Shown here: positions 23,045 to 35,946 of the stretch, piece by piece
Layout of the letters: each line of letters starts with the position of its first letter
Numbering within the stretch: the first letter of the stretch is position 1
Assembly (NCBI GenBank): GCA_004794655.1
Contig: SMMW01000087.1
Span: forward strand, 3,150,501 to 3,214,500
Length of the DNA stretch: 64,000 nt
Origin: Marisa cornuarietis
Taxonomy: Eukaryota > Mollusca > Gastropoda > Architaenioglossa > Ampullariidae
Direction of reading: 5' to 3'
Made by a program: the position numbers and the translations under genes
Notes under the pieces: model-generated
Told to the model about the DNA's origin: nothing
Seen by the model: only the letters and a program-made list of their open reading frames with translations
Databases searched by the model: none

Positions 23045-26000
23045 TCACTCCTGCATGATGTTCTGCTCTGGGGCTTCCTCTCCACGACACACCGAGTGCT
23101 GCAACTCACGGCGCACCTCTGGGGAAATTTCATGATGCTCTTGCTTATGTAGAAGCTGATACAACTGCTCCTTCTGCTCAGCTGTCAGGTCACACTTGTA
23201 TCGCTGGACAAATGTCAGCAGGCACTGATGCCATAGTACTGGTAATTTACGCTCATCTTGCATAAATCTAAAGACCCACACAACATGGAACAATTTGAAC
23301 ACATGCACAAATGATTCTTAAAATTTACTGACCACTATATTCAACTCTTACTATAATGCTAGGAGTTAGGGTGCTCTGCTACTCTTTTTTTGGATTGTGT
23401 TACAAAAACTTGCTGATCAAACGCAAATGTATTCCAAAACTAAATTTTTATGTCAAACTAAAAGAAAATGAACACTAAAAAGAAAGGGAAGCACTAACTT
23501 TAAAATATCTTAATTATGAATAATTTTCAATGTCGTCTACAAAACAATAAACATCATAACGAAAAAGAAATTGATGCCTTCAGATAATACATTTTTAACA
23601 TAAAAAACTAAGATGCATTGGATTGTCTACAGAATACCAAATTTTTTTCCAAAGTGTTATTCACATTTACTGTAGATTTTGCTGTCCAAAGATACTAACT
23701 CTGTTGATTGTCTTTGATTGAGGCTGTAGCACACTAAATTTCTTTGCAAATGCAACATAAAAATAATTAGTCTTGCTGATAACAAATCACAAAAGTGACT
23801 AATTTTTCAAGGTATGAAAAGTAACAAGAAAAGTGAATGATAGACAATGAAATTTATAGGATGGAATTTGTTAATGTTAAACGCATAATTAACGAAGTAA
23901 ATTATCAATGTAGCTGAGGGAAACTGTATTTTCATCAAACTTAAGAATTTCTTATATTTTAAATAAATATTTATTACATTTTTTTGGATATTTCAATTTT
24001 GTTCCTTTATTAACTTTTTAAAATTTAAATTCTGTGTATTGGTGCCGCCCAAAGGATGCATCTAAAAATCCTGTATACACTTAATGACAAAACAGACGAA
24101 AAAAAGTTTAAATTTAATCAAAATTCTAAAAAATAAATAAATAAATAAAAATAAACGTTCTGCTTCAGACTCAAAATTAAATAGCAAGGAGCTGTTTTCA
24201 ATTCGTAGGTATGCACAGTGATAGCAAAAGGGAAGGAAGACATGGGATCCTGTCACATTTTGTACTCGATTTATTTTAGCACTATCATGCAAACCGAACG
24301 TTTCAGTCATGTTGCTGTTGGTTGCACATTCTCATATTGAGCAAGCACTTCCAATTTTTGTTTTCAAGACACAACCTTTCAAGTCAACTTGAGTCAGTTT
24401 AACTTCTTGCTTTTTTGCTGGATGCTTACACAATATTCTGACACGTCAAAACAGGAACAGGTTAAAGTGAACACTAAAACACAACTTATTGTCAGTGAGA
24501 GGACATGGTCTAAACGACAATCACAAGCAGCCTGCTTCTTTCTAGAGCTCATTTTCTGTCAGCTTGATGGTACTGCTGATGTGTCACCAGAAATCCCTTG
24601 TAGTTACATATAAGATCCAAAAAATCCCTAATAGCTAGGAGGAAAAAAAAACAACACAGAATCTCAGGCATGGGAATTATGCAAGTTGCATTAATAAAAA
24701 TTTTGTTTGGATGTGTGAAATTTTTCAGTTATTTTTTTTACTTTTACAGACTGTATCTCAAATGTGCATAGTTTGAAATTGCAAGTCCAATATATTTTTC
24801 CCAGTAGCCCTGATTAAAATAAATTTCTGATTTTATGCACATGCAAAGTCCATCTTTTGATTTTGTCAGGAAACAAAGAACAGTCACAAATAAGAGTACC
24901 TGCTTTCTTTTTTGGGAGGAGGAGGCATAGGGTGGTAGTGGTGTTAACCCTACCAAACTGCTGTACTGGTTTTCCAATAATTTCCAAAACTGCCGCTAGA
25001 CCGCTGTACCCGTTTTCCGGTACATTGCCCAGTACACGAAAAAAATGCATCACAAAACTTAAAATAGCCAACCAATCGCTGCAAACTTCATGGTTACTCA
25101 TTGCAAATGGCTGCGCCCATGTGTGTGAATTGAGTTTGTGTGTTTCAAAATGAAACAAATCGGAAAATTCACAATGAAATGAGCAGCTGATCAACTGAGC
25201 ATGTCAGCAGGAAAGCGATTTAATTTAGGTCTAGTCCTCTCACAGTGCAACAGGTGGTCAAAACTTTATGTGATTCAGAGTTCGAGGAATTAGAATTTCA
25301 CCAATAATACATTTCTAGTTCAAGTCACACAAACGAGAGCTCTAGTGATGAGAATCTTGAACCTTATCGATCGATAGTAAGAGAAGTGGAGTGGGTGTCA
25401 CTCAAACAGTTGATGTGAAAAGAGGTTCATCCTGCTGGGTGAATTGGCATACAAAGGTAGAATATTAACGCTAGATGAAACTTCGACTTATTTTCTACAT
25501 TGTCTCCAACTTTCATCGTATTCTAACAGCTTGTTTGCTTGTAACTAACATTTCCTTAACCCAAGCTGGTTGTTTTTCTTTTTAGGGGACAGTTAGGCTC
25601 AGGGTCTCAGGTCTGGTAGGGTTAATCATTATGGGACAAAAGCAAATTTCATTAAGCATCTACAGTCCGCTTCCTTCTATTCTTACCGTAAAAAATGTGC
25701 CATCAGTGTGTCCACTGTACTGTATGGCAAAGCATATTTCTTGTCCAGCAATGTCCTCATGAAGATGGAGGTGGCACCGGTGTAATCCATCATGGCCATT
25801 TTACTTATGGCCACAGCAGAATGTAGCATTGGCACACTGTTCTGACTCAGCAAGCTACTTATGATGATTGCTTCACGCAGAGTGCAATCACCTGCCTGTA
25901 GGTAATTATATAGGTGATGTGCAATATGATCTTCAATGATGCAAGCACAGAATCCATTAACTTAATTATTTCAAAGGTTACCATTGCAAAAAATAGATGT

Positions 26001-29000
26001 GATATAAACCACATATTGCTAAATAGTTTTCACACTAAATGAGGGCAAGTCTAGTTAAAAAATGTTTTATGGACAGAAAATGCTTTATTACAGTTATACT
26101 GCTTCAGTGTGTTTACAGAGCATTAGTTCTCTATATATCATGCAACACTATTCAATACAATCTAATGAATTCCCATGCCTATTCATCCGCCCTGTGACAA
26201 TTTTCATTAACATTCACGTTTCCCAATATTAGTAGCTTAGTGCTTTCCACATCAAATATTTCATTGACCATGTCATCTAGGCAGAACTGGAGAAAGGGGA
26301 GGGAGAGAAGGAAACATTTTCATGAGTGACAATATGCATATAAAAAATGAAGAATTTTTTAGATTATATTTACTTAATAAGACCAAGCACAGGTTTCCAT
26401 TGCTTCCCCTTACTTCCAAAACTTCAGTCTCTCTTTACGTACAAGGTACCATTAAAATAAAGTGTGGAAAAAGTTACAGAAGCAAACTATACACATTTAG
26501 CTCAAGCTGAAGGAGGGGTGGTGGTGAGAACCACATTTTATAGACTAATTACCTCACACAACGGTAGAAGAATACCCTTGAAAAAGGCAGCTGGCTTAAA
26601 CAGGGCTTTTTGCACAGCCTACAGTGAAGGTAAGCAAAAAGAGCTTATTATTATACATAAGAAAACAGTATTGAACAGCACAAAATGCTATAAATTTAAG
26701 ACACTGGTATGCAAAGACAGTCTGCTCAGATAAGACTTTCTTAAACTGTCAATCAAGATTGTATTTAATTTGTTTTGTTAAGAGTGATATATAAAGTACA
26801 TGATAAACTGATGAAAATAAATAAAAATTTTAAAAACTATTTTTTAAGTGGGACTAACCGCATAAAGGTGGAAGTTTAATTTCTTATACTCTGCAATGTC
26901 ATCTCTGATACGTGGCAAAAGCACCACATTAAGAAACCTGAAAACATAAAAGGATTTAAGAAAATAATGATACCAATAGTACATGTGGACATTTTCCAGG
27001 AAGGAAACACTCACAAATTTTGATTGTGATGTTTAATAGACCAAATTAAATAGCACATGTTTTGAAATTCAATGTTGCAATGCTGTATGTGCTAGATCCA
27101 TCCAACAGTTCAGGCACCAGGTGGAAAACAGCAACATAATTCAAATGCACTAAAGTGACCAAAAAGTCAAAAATGTGGAAAAGGGATTCAACTTTATGTC
27201 ATAACACATCCATACACATAAGTGCAACACAAAATTATACTGCTTACAAGACAAAGAATAAAGAGCTATACCATGTTCAGTGTGCTTACTGTTGAGCTAA
27301 GTGAGTGCTGAGGTTGGAGACAAAGATACGGGTGGCCTGGTACACGGCAGCTGCTGTCCACTTCTCAGGTTTTGTGATGTAGAGAAACTGATACACACCA
27401 CCAAAGAAGCCATATCATCATAAAGGCAACAATGTCTTATTTACAATAATACATATCTGTATAAAATTTAATAGCTTTTCTGTTCAGTCCAGTTGTTATC
27501 CTTGCTATGAATAAGTTTATTTGTGGTGACATTAAAATTTCAAATAAGTGCTGTTCAGCAGATGTGTAAGAAAAAAATGGTCGACGTTAAAAAGTATGCA
27601 AGATTCATCATTCTATAAGTGTAGCATACATTTCAAGAAATCTTCTAACATGTTTACACAATGCATTATCTAACAACCTATGGCTTATAAAAGCCATATT
27701 TTTCCAGCAGTTTATAAGCTTAAACAGTTTTGGCCTACATTGCTTGGAAACTGCTGCATGTTATGTCACTCCTTAGTACGGTCTGCTTTGCCGGCAAATG
27801 TTGGGAGAAGTTACCATAAATGTTGTTTTAACTTTCAACTAAAACGTAAAAAGTTCCCTGAATAGCCACAAGGAAACATCTTGCTACATTTCCTATCACC
27901 TAGATCTATATCTAATATTTTAAACTCCTAATTGGTTGTTTATAAATTTTCTATTATTGAAAGTAAATAGAGGATTATTGGATTACCACTAAATCCCTGC
28001 AACTGGGGAAGTTTTTGTTCCACGGCTAAAGCTCCTGTCACTAAAAACAAATTGGGTGCCGCCAGCTCCAACACTCTCGGATGTGACACCTCACTGACAC
28101 GGCTGACCAGGAGAAAGCCATCTCTTATTTATGACACCTAATTGACAGGGCTGCAAGAGGTTTTCTCCAGGTACTCTGATTTCCTCCACACATTCTGCAT
28201 TTTTGTGTGTGAGTGCATGTGTGAGAGAGATTGTGACTTTATAAGACTTCATGTGGATGACTGCTTTCTAAGAAGTGTGCTGACAGTCTTTTGTGTATGT
28301 CTGTGTATGCAAAGCACCCTGACCCCACCCTCGATGATGGGGAAAGAAATTGAAAACAGTATTTATTTATAAATAAATAAAACAATTCTTGAACTTCACT
28401 GATTTTGTTCAACAAGATGAACGTAGCACTATGTTGAGATAAACATGTGACAAAACACTTTTTTTGTGGCTAATAAAAGAAAACCAACTTGGAACCAGAA
28501 CTGGAAACAGCACTCATCATGTGTAAAAATAAAGTTTGTACCTGCTCCCATTTATCAAGATTTGGCAGTCGTTTAAAAATTTTAGGGAGCTTCCCACTTC
28601 GGTACTTTGATAGAATTTCACCCACTGTCTGGAAACACTGTACCAGTTTTTCATCCAAGTCTTGCATTCGGACACTGGCATCATCTGCAAAACATTAAAA
28701 AACACCAGGTTCCTATTTAGTTGATTGCTTTTGTTGACAGCAATATATCTGTCTAAATTTTATGGTTCTTTTTTCTTTGCATTTCTACTAAATCTACGGT
28801 GGATTTGAAGGCGCAAGATTACTTCTGTGATCTCTTCATGTATTCATCAACAAGACATATTTACCCGACAAATGAGTCCGAATTTCTGTCTGTTTTTCTG
28901 TCAGTTTTTCTGCAATAATATCAGCAAGTGTGCGTTGCACTTTGGGTGTTTTTGACATGAAGGCTTCCAGGGCCTTTTCATCCTCTTCATCTATCACCTG

Positions 29001-31250
29001 GAAAAAAGGCAGTCTTGTAATCTGAAAAACTGGTTTGTGGGAACAATTTCATCTTGTCAAAATGCTGTTTTTTTCCTTTTAAGGAACTATCTGATAATTA
29101 TATTCAGATATTATGAGAAAAACAATCAGAACGGGGGAAAAAAATCACATAACTATTCAAGATGACTAGGGGGAAGCACTACTGATTGACAAGAGGAGTA
29201 GCAGAGTGTTAAAGCCCTGGTGTCTGAACTGAGAGGTGCGCGTTTGACACACATGTAGCCCAGCTCACTCCCCCCAGTCGATCTAGCTGGCACCCGACTC
29301 CAAAGAGGGTTGGGGAAGGTAATGCAGGAGAGTTCGTAAAACTGGCCCCCAAAAAAGTGAGGTCTCTAACACCTCACCCACTAAAAACCTGAAAAAAGGG
29401 CATGGGAAAACCTTTACCTTCATTGTTGATGTCAACCCGCAAATATTCTCTTGCAAGCCAAAGCTTTTTATGATTATGTACATAGATGTGGTCTGTCTCA
29501 AAGCCAGCTTTCAGAAAATAGGTTATCCACATATTTCCTTCTTTCTCTAGCTTTGATTATATTATAGGCTGTAAATATTTATATTGATACAGTAAACATG
29601 ATGGCAGACTATGTAGACCTGTGATTAGTGAACTTGGGGTAGCCTTGGGGTAGCTACCTGGATAACATGCATTGCCCACCCATCCGTGGGAGTATCTGAT
29701 CTTTCAGGGAAATTTATAGGCAGCAGATGAAGATGGTGCTATGTCCTTAACATACTGTATTTTAAAGAATGCTAGTAACTTACATCTCACTGCCCCAACA
29801 TCCACTATGTCATTAAACTGTTTTTTAAATTTTATGATTTCTGTTAATAAATAAAGACATAGCTAAAAGAATTGTAAAAAAGCATGTAACCCAGCGTTTC
29901 TCAACCTTTTACTTGTGACGCCCCCCCAGATGAATAAAGGTACGTCCGCGCGCCCCCCTTAGCCACTAATACCTATATGAGATATGAGAAAATGACCGCC
30001 TTTGCGGCCCCCTTTTCAGCAGCTTGCGCCCCCCTTGGGGGGCGCGCCCCCCAGGTTGAGAACCGCGGATGTAACCATTTACTGCGAAACAGTGTGTGTT
30101 GCATGATATATTAAAAAGGCAAAGGTAGTGTCACTGCCTACTGGCTATAGATGCTATAAAAGTGGTTCACTGTGCTCTAGGACTCAAAATACATTTTAAA
30201 GTTCTGTGGTTTTTAAACTGAAGTTATAGCCCCCGACATGTAGCCTATAAATAAATACCCCTTTCAAGGGCGCACAACTCACCACTGGGTCAAGAGAATG
30301 TTCACTTTCACAAAGCTCCTCCTCAGAATCCGAATCGTCTGCTTTTATTCCAAGAGAAACTTTTTTGTGGGTTTTTTTGGAACCTGCATTCTTTTTGCTG
30401 CAAATAAAATAAGAAATCAATTTTAGAAAAGAGACCTGCAGATTTGAAGTGCTGAGAACGCTTCCTTATAATATACAAATGAAGCAGCAACCAGTAATGG
30501 TACCTGTATGTCACTTTATAGTATGCAACCTTGAGTAGATAAAAGCAGTCAGTAACTGAACATAACTACAACATCTGCTTCTGAGTAACAATGCATATAA
30601 TTTTAAGCTCACAGGAAGTTTCGATCCTCTGAGACCAGTTATGATCTTAGACTTCTATATTTTTTTTAAGTTATGCCACCTGAAAATACATCTAGTTGGA
30701 AACAGGTGAAGTGGAAGGTCTCTCATTTGATACTAAAACGACAATATTATCTTTCAATTTCACCCCATTTTGATGACAAAGTATCGTAACTGTTATGGTG
30801 CACGACTCAGAGTTTGGATTACCTATGTGAAACTCCATGCTCTTCTTCCAGCTCTTCCTGTTGCAATCTGGCTTGAGCAAGAATTTTTTTGGACAACTTT
30901 TGGTCTACATACTGCAATTGCAAAGACAAAATCATTGTTATGTCACTAAAATGGATCGATCTATTTAAGCCAGTTTATGAGTTATAAATCTAATACAAAG
31001 CAAAGTACATTGATATAATACCGATATAGCCTACTCAAGGAGACGAAGACACACAGAAGAGCACTATGTACTATGGTAGCGCAACTCGCTACTGTTATCT
31101 AGCAATTCTTACCTCGTCGTCTCCGTCACGTCGATTTCTTTGCTTGGTTCTTCCAGATTGTCTAACCGATTTGTCGTCGATGATTTGTTCTGCCAGAGAA
31201 GCTCCACGCTCCACACGATCGCCAAAACTTTTCTTCTTAATTTTCGGCAT
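23045..31250 (-). CDS. BYSL: Bystin, complete ten-exon gene
   Basis: Bystin (yeast Enp1) is a nucleolar and cytoplasmic factor required for 40S ribosomal subunit assembly and 20S pre-rRNA processing. In transcript order the coding exons are 31113-31250, 30823-30911, 30283-30397, 28865-28997, 28542-28684, 27290-27387, 26859-26937, 26553-26618, 25687-25895 and 23045-23267. All junctions are GT/AG and all phases match, giving 1293 nt and 430 residues, close to the family's usual ~435-440. The ATG is decided by an in-frame TAA 18 nt upstream. The N-terminus (1-114) is basic then acidic ([10 protein letters not shown]... [13 protein letters not shown]). The conserved bystin domain covers about 120-420: [89 protein letters not shown] and [17 protein letters not shown]. 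It appears intact. A hAT-like MITE and a SINE sit in intron 3. Confidence 0.97.
29190..29425 (+). mobile_element. tRNA-like SINE copy in bystin intron 3
   Basis: The 5' part resembles a tRNA promoter (A-box-like 'tagcagagtgttaaagcc' near 29199, B-box-like 'gcgcgtttgac' near 29238). The 3' part, from 'cacccgactccaaagagggt' through 'ctaacacctcacccac' to 'aacctttacctt', is shared in order with a diverged copy at about 45470-45635. Two copies with the same ordered blocks support an interspersed family. The exact ends and target duplications were not resolved. Confidence 0.7.
29892..30068. mobile_element. hAT-like MITE, copy 2 of a family
   Basis: This 177-bp element is almost identical to the element at 15056-15237, with about three substitutions plus a shorter C run. 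It has the same ends, cagcgtttctcaacc and ggttgagaaccgcgg, and a perfect 8-bp duplication, atgtaacc (29884-29891 and 30069-30076). It lies in intron 3 of bystin and does not touch splice sites. Confidence 0.95.
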
Positions 31251-32559
31251 GTTGTCGATCGTCGGTTAATCCTCACACATGTGCTTGTGCTGTGATGACG
31301 CGCTTCCGGTGATGCCCGCTGGACGATTTGAGGATAAATTATTATGAGGATTCGTTAAGACGTGTAATCACGGACGTCCGTGGTATAATAGAGCGTTACC
31401 TATCAAAAGTTGTATGTATATATATATAAATTCTGCTATTTTGTTCGTGTAAATTGAGCAATAATATTGAAAACGCTATCTTAGTGATCAATCAAGCTCA
31501 AGCGACTACGGAACTTGAAAGTTAGTCTTGTTCCAGCCACCTGCATGTATACCCCTTTTAGTCACGAAGCTACATATAAGTATGCAGTATCATCACATAA
31601 CTAATATTCACATATACGATACCCAATAACACCAGCGTTTTTACAAAGCAGTTTTTAACATACCTTAAGGCAAGCGATTGCACCAATTTCAAAACTTCAT
31701 CTTGGTAACTGGTGTGATGAATAATTAATTATATGCACGTCTGTAAATGCGGTCACAAGTAAGACGTGACATCGATATAACAGAAGCAGTAATTACAGAT
31801 ATGGTTTTTTCTTAGATTGAAGAGCCTAGAATTGAAATGTCAGTGACTGTCTTTGTGAGAGTGAGTATAATGTCCGTGTGCCTTGCATATGTTTTGTCGA
31901 ATTGTGTGTGTGTTTTGGTCTGTATATGTCACATAGTTGGATCTGTCTTCTCTAATATGGAATTCTGTACACGATGGTGTCTTTTTCTGATAATGCCGAG
32001 AAGTTGCCGTCTTTCTGAATACGGCTGCTGTTGGACTGTTGTATGCCAGGCTGAGCAGTGTGACCACGGACTTGTATAGCGCTAGATCAAGTCCTTGGTA
32101 TGACACGCATCGGTGACGGTGCGGTTCTGTTAACTGTAACTATATATGCAGTGCAATTGTACTATTGTAAAATCAATAAGAGTGTATCAGCTGTCACTGT
32201 GTACGCAGTCGGCATTACACAAGACAACAATTAACTAATCTGTTGGAATGACCCTCTGTCACTGCACTCGTCCAACAAACCATTCGATCTGTGAGACGGT
32301 GTAACAGTGTGACTTAAATTCTGTCAGCGACACTTTGCCAACCTTCACAAGACAGAAAAGAAGACGCACAGAGGACAGAAGAGATCCACGTCAATTGAGG
32401 TTCAGCCTCCATTAGTGAAAACATCGTCCGTTCCAACTCTTTCTTCCTTACGCCGTAATCTTCAGACATCTACTGCACTGGGTGTTGTCCTCTTTAAAGC
32501 AACTGAAATATCATAGAAAATTTATTTCATACAAGACGACAATGCGGATGTTTTTCGCT
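31251..32559. other. Upstream of bystin; no gene recognised
   Basis: The bystin promoter must lie within or just above the first part of this stretch on the minus strand, but I see no clear TATA box. Both-strand frames at 31837-32106 overlap and have no domain. 'cttgtatagcgct' near 32069 resembles the dispersed 'gcgcttta' repeat seen at 16.98 and 43.1 kb. Confidence 0.4.
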
Positions 32560-33010
32560 ATTACTGAGAACTGGCTCGATCAGTAAATCTGACGACATGT
32601 GACCCCCGGCTGCCTATTCTCGGAAGTCTTTTCCGCGTGGTCTGGGTCGTGGTGGAGGTACAGCGGTTAAATTCCGTACGGGGCAACCTGAAGCCCTTAC
32701 ACTTCATCCACTCATCGTTCGGACTTGTCCAGGTCACTTTGTTTCTAAGCACCAAAACAATTCACTTCTTTGTGATCTATCGGCCACTTTCCACTGCATG
32801 CCAAGAACAGTTTTACTGATACCGCATTTGGCAGCGATCAGTTTCATGACTTACAGAACTTGCCTGGCATTTCAGTGGCGCTTGAGAACATTAGCATTCA
32901 CTAAGACCAACAGTAATTACCCAGTACAGACAGAAAGACGTACTCTGCGATTTTCAGTTTGTTGAGATCGTCAATCAGGCTACGCATCTCAAAGGGCACT
33001 GTCTGGTGTT
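32560..33010 (+). mobile_element. LINE endonuclease-domain remnant
   Basis: Frames on the plus strand read as a broken LINE apurinic endonuclease: RGGGTAVKFRT, then FFVIYRPL, then in another frame NSFTDTAFGSDQFHDLQN, and finally FVEIVNQATHLKGHCLVL. These match the RGGG, (V)IYRPP, F.DTxFxxxF and PTHxxGHTLDL signatures of L2/CR1-type endonucleases in order. A large piece between the last two is missing and there are frame breaks. No reverse transcriptase follows, so it is a dead fragment, possibly of the same broad clade as the LINE at 12.4-14.9 kb. Confidence 0.75.
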
Positions 33011-34744
33011 AGGAGCATAGGTTACCACCCCTGAATGTTTGGTGAAATGAGGTTGTCGCCCTTGAGTGTTTTTTGTATTAGTAGGGACTGTCACCCCTGA
33101 ATTTGATGTTTACATAGAGGGCGCTGATTAAGAATTGGAATAGAACCAGAAGTGAGAGTGTCATGCATGGAAGAACTTGAAAGAGGTCAGAATTGCTTTT
33201 TTTAAATTGCGGAAGGAGAAGTTGAATATTTTCTAGGTACCAGTTAGTAGAGAAGCAAGCATTGCCCTTACATAGACAAGGTTTTGCTGCTATTTACTAT
33301 GTGGAATACTATTAACTGTGTGGATTGTTATTGATAAGCGACTGTGTGGTTCCTCGCTTTACGAAATTCCCAGCTGCTGTGTGCTGGGAAGATTTTATAA
33401 CTGTCTGGATTATGCTTACCTACTGTGTGAATTATTCTTGATTTGAACACTCATCTGCCGATAAGACTGTCGAAGTTGTTTCGTCGATTTATGCTGTCTG
33501 TGTGATCAACGCCAGTGAACAGGACTGTATGAGTGGAACTGTCTGCAGTGTCAAACCCCCAACAACAGCAAGTCGTACAGGACCCGTCAACAAGGAAGAG
33601 CGTGTATGTCCCGTCATCGAGAAAGAGTTTGTATTTGAGAGAACTCGAAGAAAAACAAACTTTTAATATAAATAACTGCTTGTTGACATTTGATCTTGAG
33701 TGGACTCAGTGAAGGACCTTTTCTGCATGATTATTATCGGCATTTTAATTGGAGAATGATTTATGTGATGAATTTGTCATATGTTATTTAGTAAAAGAAT
33801 ATATTGTTAGTTCACCCGCATATTAGAAACGTTTGTGCCCACGTACAGGTCTTAGTGATTTGTTGTCAGAAAGAACACGTGGGGGACGTAGTGTTTGCAG
33901 GTGTGCTCTGTCTGTGAAGTCTCTGTGTGAGCGTTTGTGACCCCAACACAGGACTGGGTTGAGCATAGGCCCGTTATCCTCCAGACCCTCATCGTCAGTC
34001 AGACTCTGATTATTTGTTTATCCTATCTGAATGTAAAGCGTCCTGGTTACCACGTGTGTACATGACCTCCCCCAACATTTGCCCTGTGTAGGACAAAAAT
34101 GTTATTAGATCTGAACCTGCGTGCCGAACATCCCATGAGTAAATATAATTGTCCACAAGCAGATTTATGATCCTGGGAAACGTGGTGCGACCAAACTAGT
34201 TATCAATTCCGCGTTTTTTCACTGTGCAGACTCGCATAGACTGTGCAGACTCGCATAGAGCAGAAGCTGGCAATGCTCTGCTGAGGTTTTCTACAGGCCC
34301 TGAACTACTAGGTACACTCCAGACCGTAGCGTGGAGGAAGCCTCCTCGTTGGAGGGTGGGGGGGGAGAATCTGGGACAATTCCACATGAAATCTCCACCT
34401 ACGAACTGCCCAGGCGACCGACGCCACCTGTGCTTCCCGCCTTACATGAGCAATGGGCATTGCTAGGCGGAGCTCATCCCTCTCCTAGCGCCCAGTGTCT
34501 CTGTAGGCATAGATGGAACTGCCATACGGGGTCAAGTTGGTTCCTGGAAAGGGGCGAGGGGACTGATGGGGTTGTCCTAGGGCCACTATTTGGGATGGGT
34601 GGGCTCAAATTCCCATCCCCTCTGGGATGATGAGGGTGAAGAAATGTCAGTCGGTACAGACTCACCCAAGAGACATTGGTCCACTCCTTCGAACGGGCTT
34701 ACCTTAAGAAACGTCTGAATTCCCTACACACTTAATTGTACGTG
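33011..34744. other. No gene recognised; repeat-like segment at 34.2-34.65 kb
   Basis: A tandem duplication of 'ctgtgcagactcgcatag' occurs at 34222-34259. The GC-richer block 34260-34640 (gaccgacgccacctgtgctt, ggcattgctaggcggagctc, and so on) differs in composition from its surroundings and looks like an interspersed repeat, but I found no second copy here. The frames over it are short and lack domains. Confidence 0.4.
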
Positions 34745-34885
34745 TGTACTTCCTTAGACTCACCGTCCGCCGCTGCCACCGCCACTGGGCCCAGCGACGC
34801 CACCTCGTCAACCCGACGCTCTCACCACACCGTTCATAAGATGTAGCGACGGGCGGTGTGTACAAAGAGCAGAAACTAGAACTAC
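34745..34885 (-). pseudogene. Fragment of the 3' end of nuclear 18S rRNA (diverged)
   Basis: On the minus strand, 34843-34866 reads as the near-universal 18S 3' segment (ctttgtacacaccgcccgtc then gctac). The next stretch (tgaacggtgtggtgagagcg, then tcgggttg) aligns to the 18S sequence that follows this segment with scattered substitutions. The last part (gtctaaggaagta) resembles the 'ttagaggaagtaaaa' region near the 18S terminus. The 'cccgtcgctac' and 'cctttgtacac'-like flanks point to nuclear 18S rather than bacterial 16S or mitochondrial 12S. The remaining ~1.7 kb of 18S is absent on the upstream side. It is a pseudogene fragment or part of an rRNA-derived repeat. Confidence 0.75.
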
Positions 34886-35624
34886 TATGTACACTGCATG
34901 CTGGCAACTCCCTACTTTCTGCCCTACATCTTGTAATACGCTACCAGCATAGACAGAGTCATTCAGGCGTGCACAATTGTTCATGAAACACCTAGAGAAT
35001 TAGTTCAGTTGAACTTTTCATGTTATCATCAACATCGTCATCGTCGTTTTGTAAAACGAGCGATAGGCCCAGTATTTTGTACCTATCTATAGTCACCTAG
35101 ACACCCCTGTGGCTTACTCACGTGTCACTGTACTCCTGTCAAAGGTAATCATTCACGTGTATTGTCACATCCGATAAGGAGCATCACACATTTATATCAG
35201 CATCTCAGGTGCCTACCACGCAAGAAAGCAATGTGCAGGAGCTGATAACGATAGATACGTTACGTAGTGGGTGACTGTGTAGGACAGTCAATGCGTTAAC
35301 TTGACTCGTGACAATTATATTTTAGTAACATGATGTAGGGTAATTTCTTAGTCACAGGTGGCTCTACTGCAGAATCGAAAGAAGATGAATAGAGAGGTGA
35401 GTGAAGTTCCGCTAAGAACATCAGCTTCGTATTCTTTAAACTATCGTTGATCTGGCTAGTCCGGTTACACACATATTTTCCTAATAGATACAAAATATAC
35501 TAAAATATTGACGTTTAATTCAGATCAGATATAGTTGACGGTTTGAGCAGATGGCTGCCAAGACACAAGAGCAAGTACTGCTGACCTTGGATGGTGTCGG
35601 TCCTTATATACCTTCCTATTGCAG

Positions 35625-35911
35625 GTGCAGGGGGAGCGCGCGCACTTCAGCTCGCGCTGGGCCATCATCGTGTCGTGCCTCGGCACTGTCATCGGCACGG
35701 GCAACATCTGGCGCTTTTCCCGTGTGGTGGCCAACAATAGCCAGAACCAAGGTCAGGGCCACCAGTACAATGCCGTGCTGTCCTTCTCTACTTCCGGGTC
35801 ATTCAATTCGCACATGAACGAGCTCGATCTTTCATGCGGGACACTCTGAGTCTTATACCTGAGCAATGGATATGTAACATATGCTTGATCATTAAAAACC
35901 TCTCTCCAGCG

Positions 35912-35946
<35 letters not shown>

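Noticed and set aside
35551..35624. ATG at 35551 as the start of the SLC6-type protein
   Set aside because: It is out of frame with the TM1 exon and the sequence before that exon ends in a good acceptor (ttgcag), so the true start is on an unfound upstream exon.
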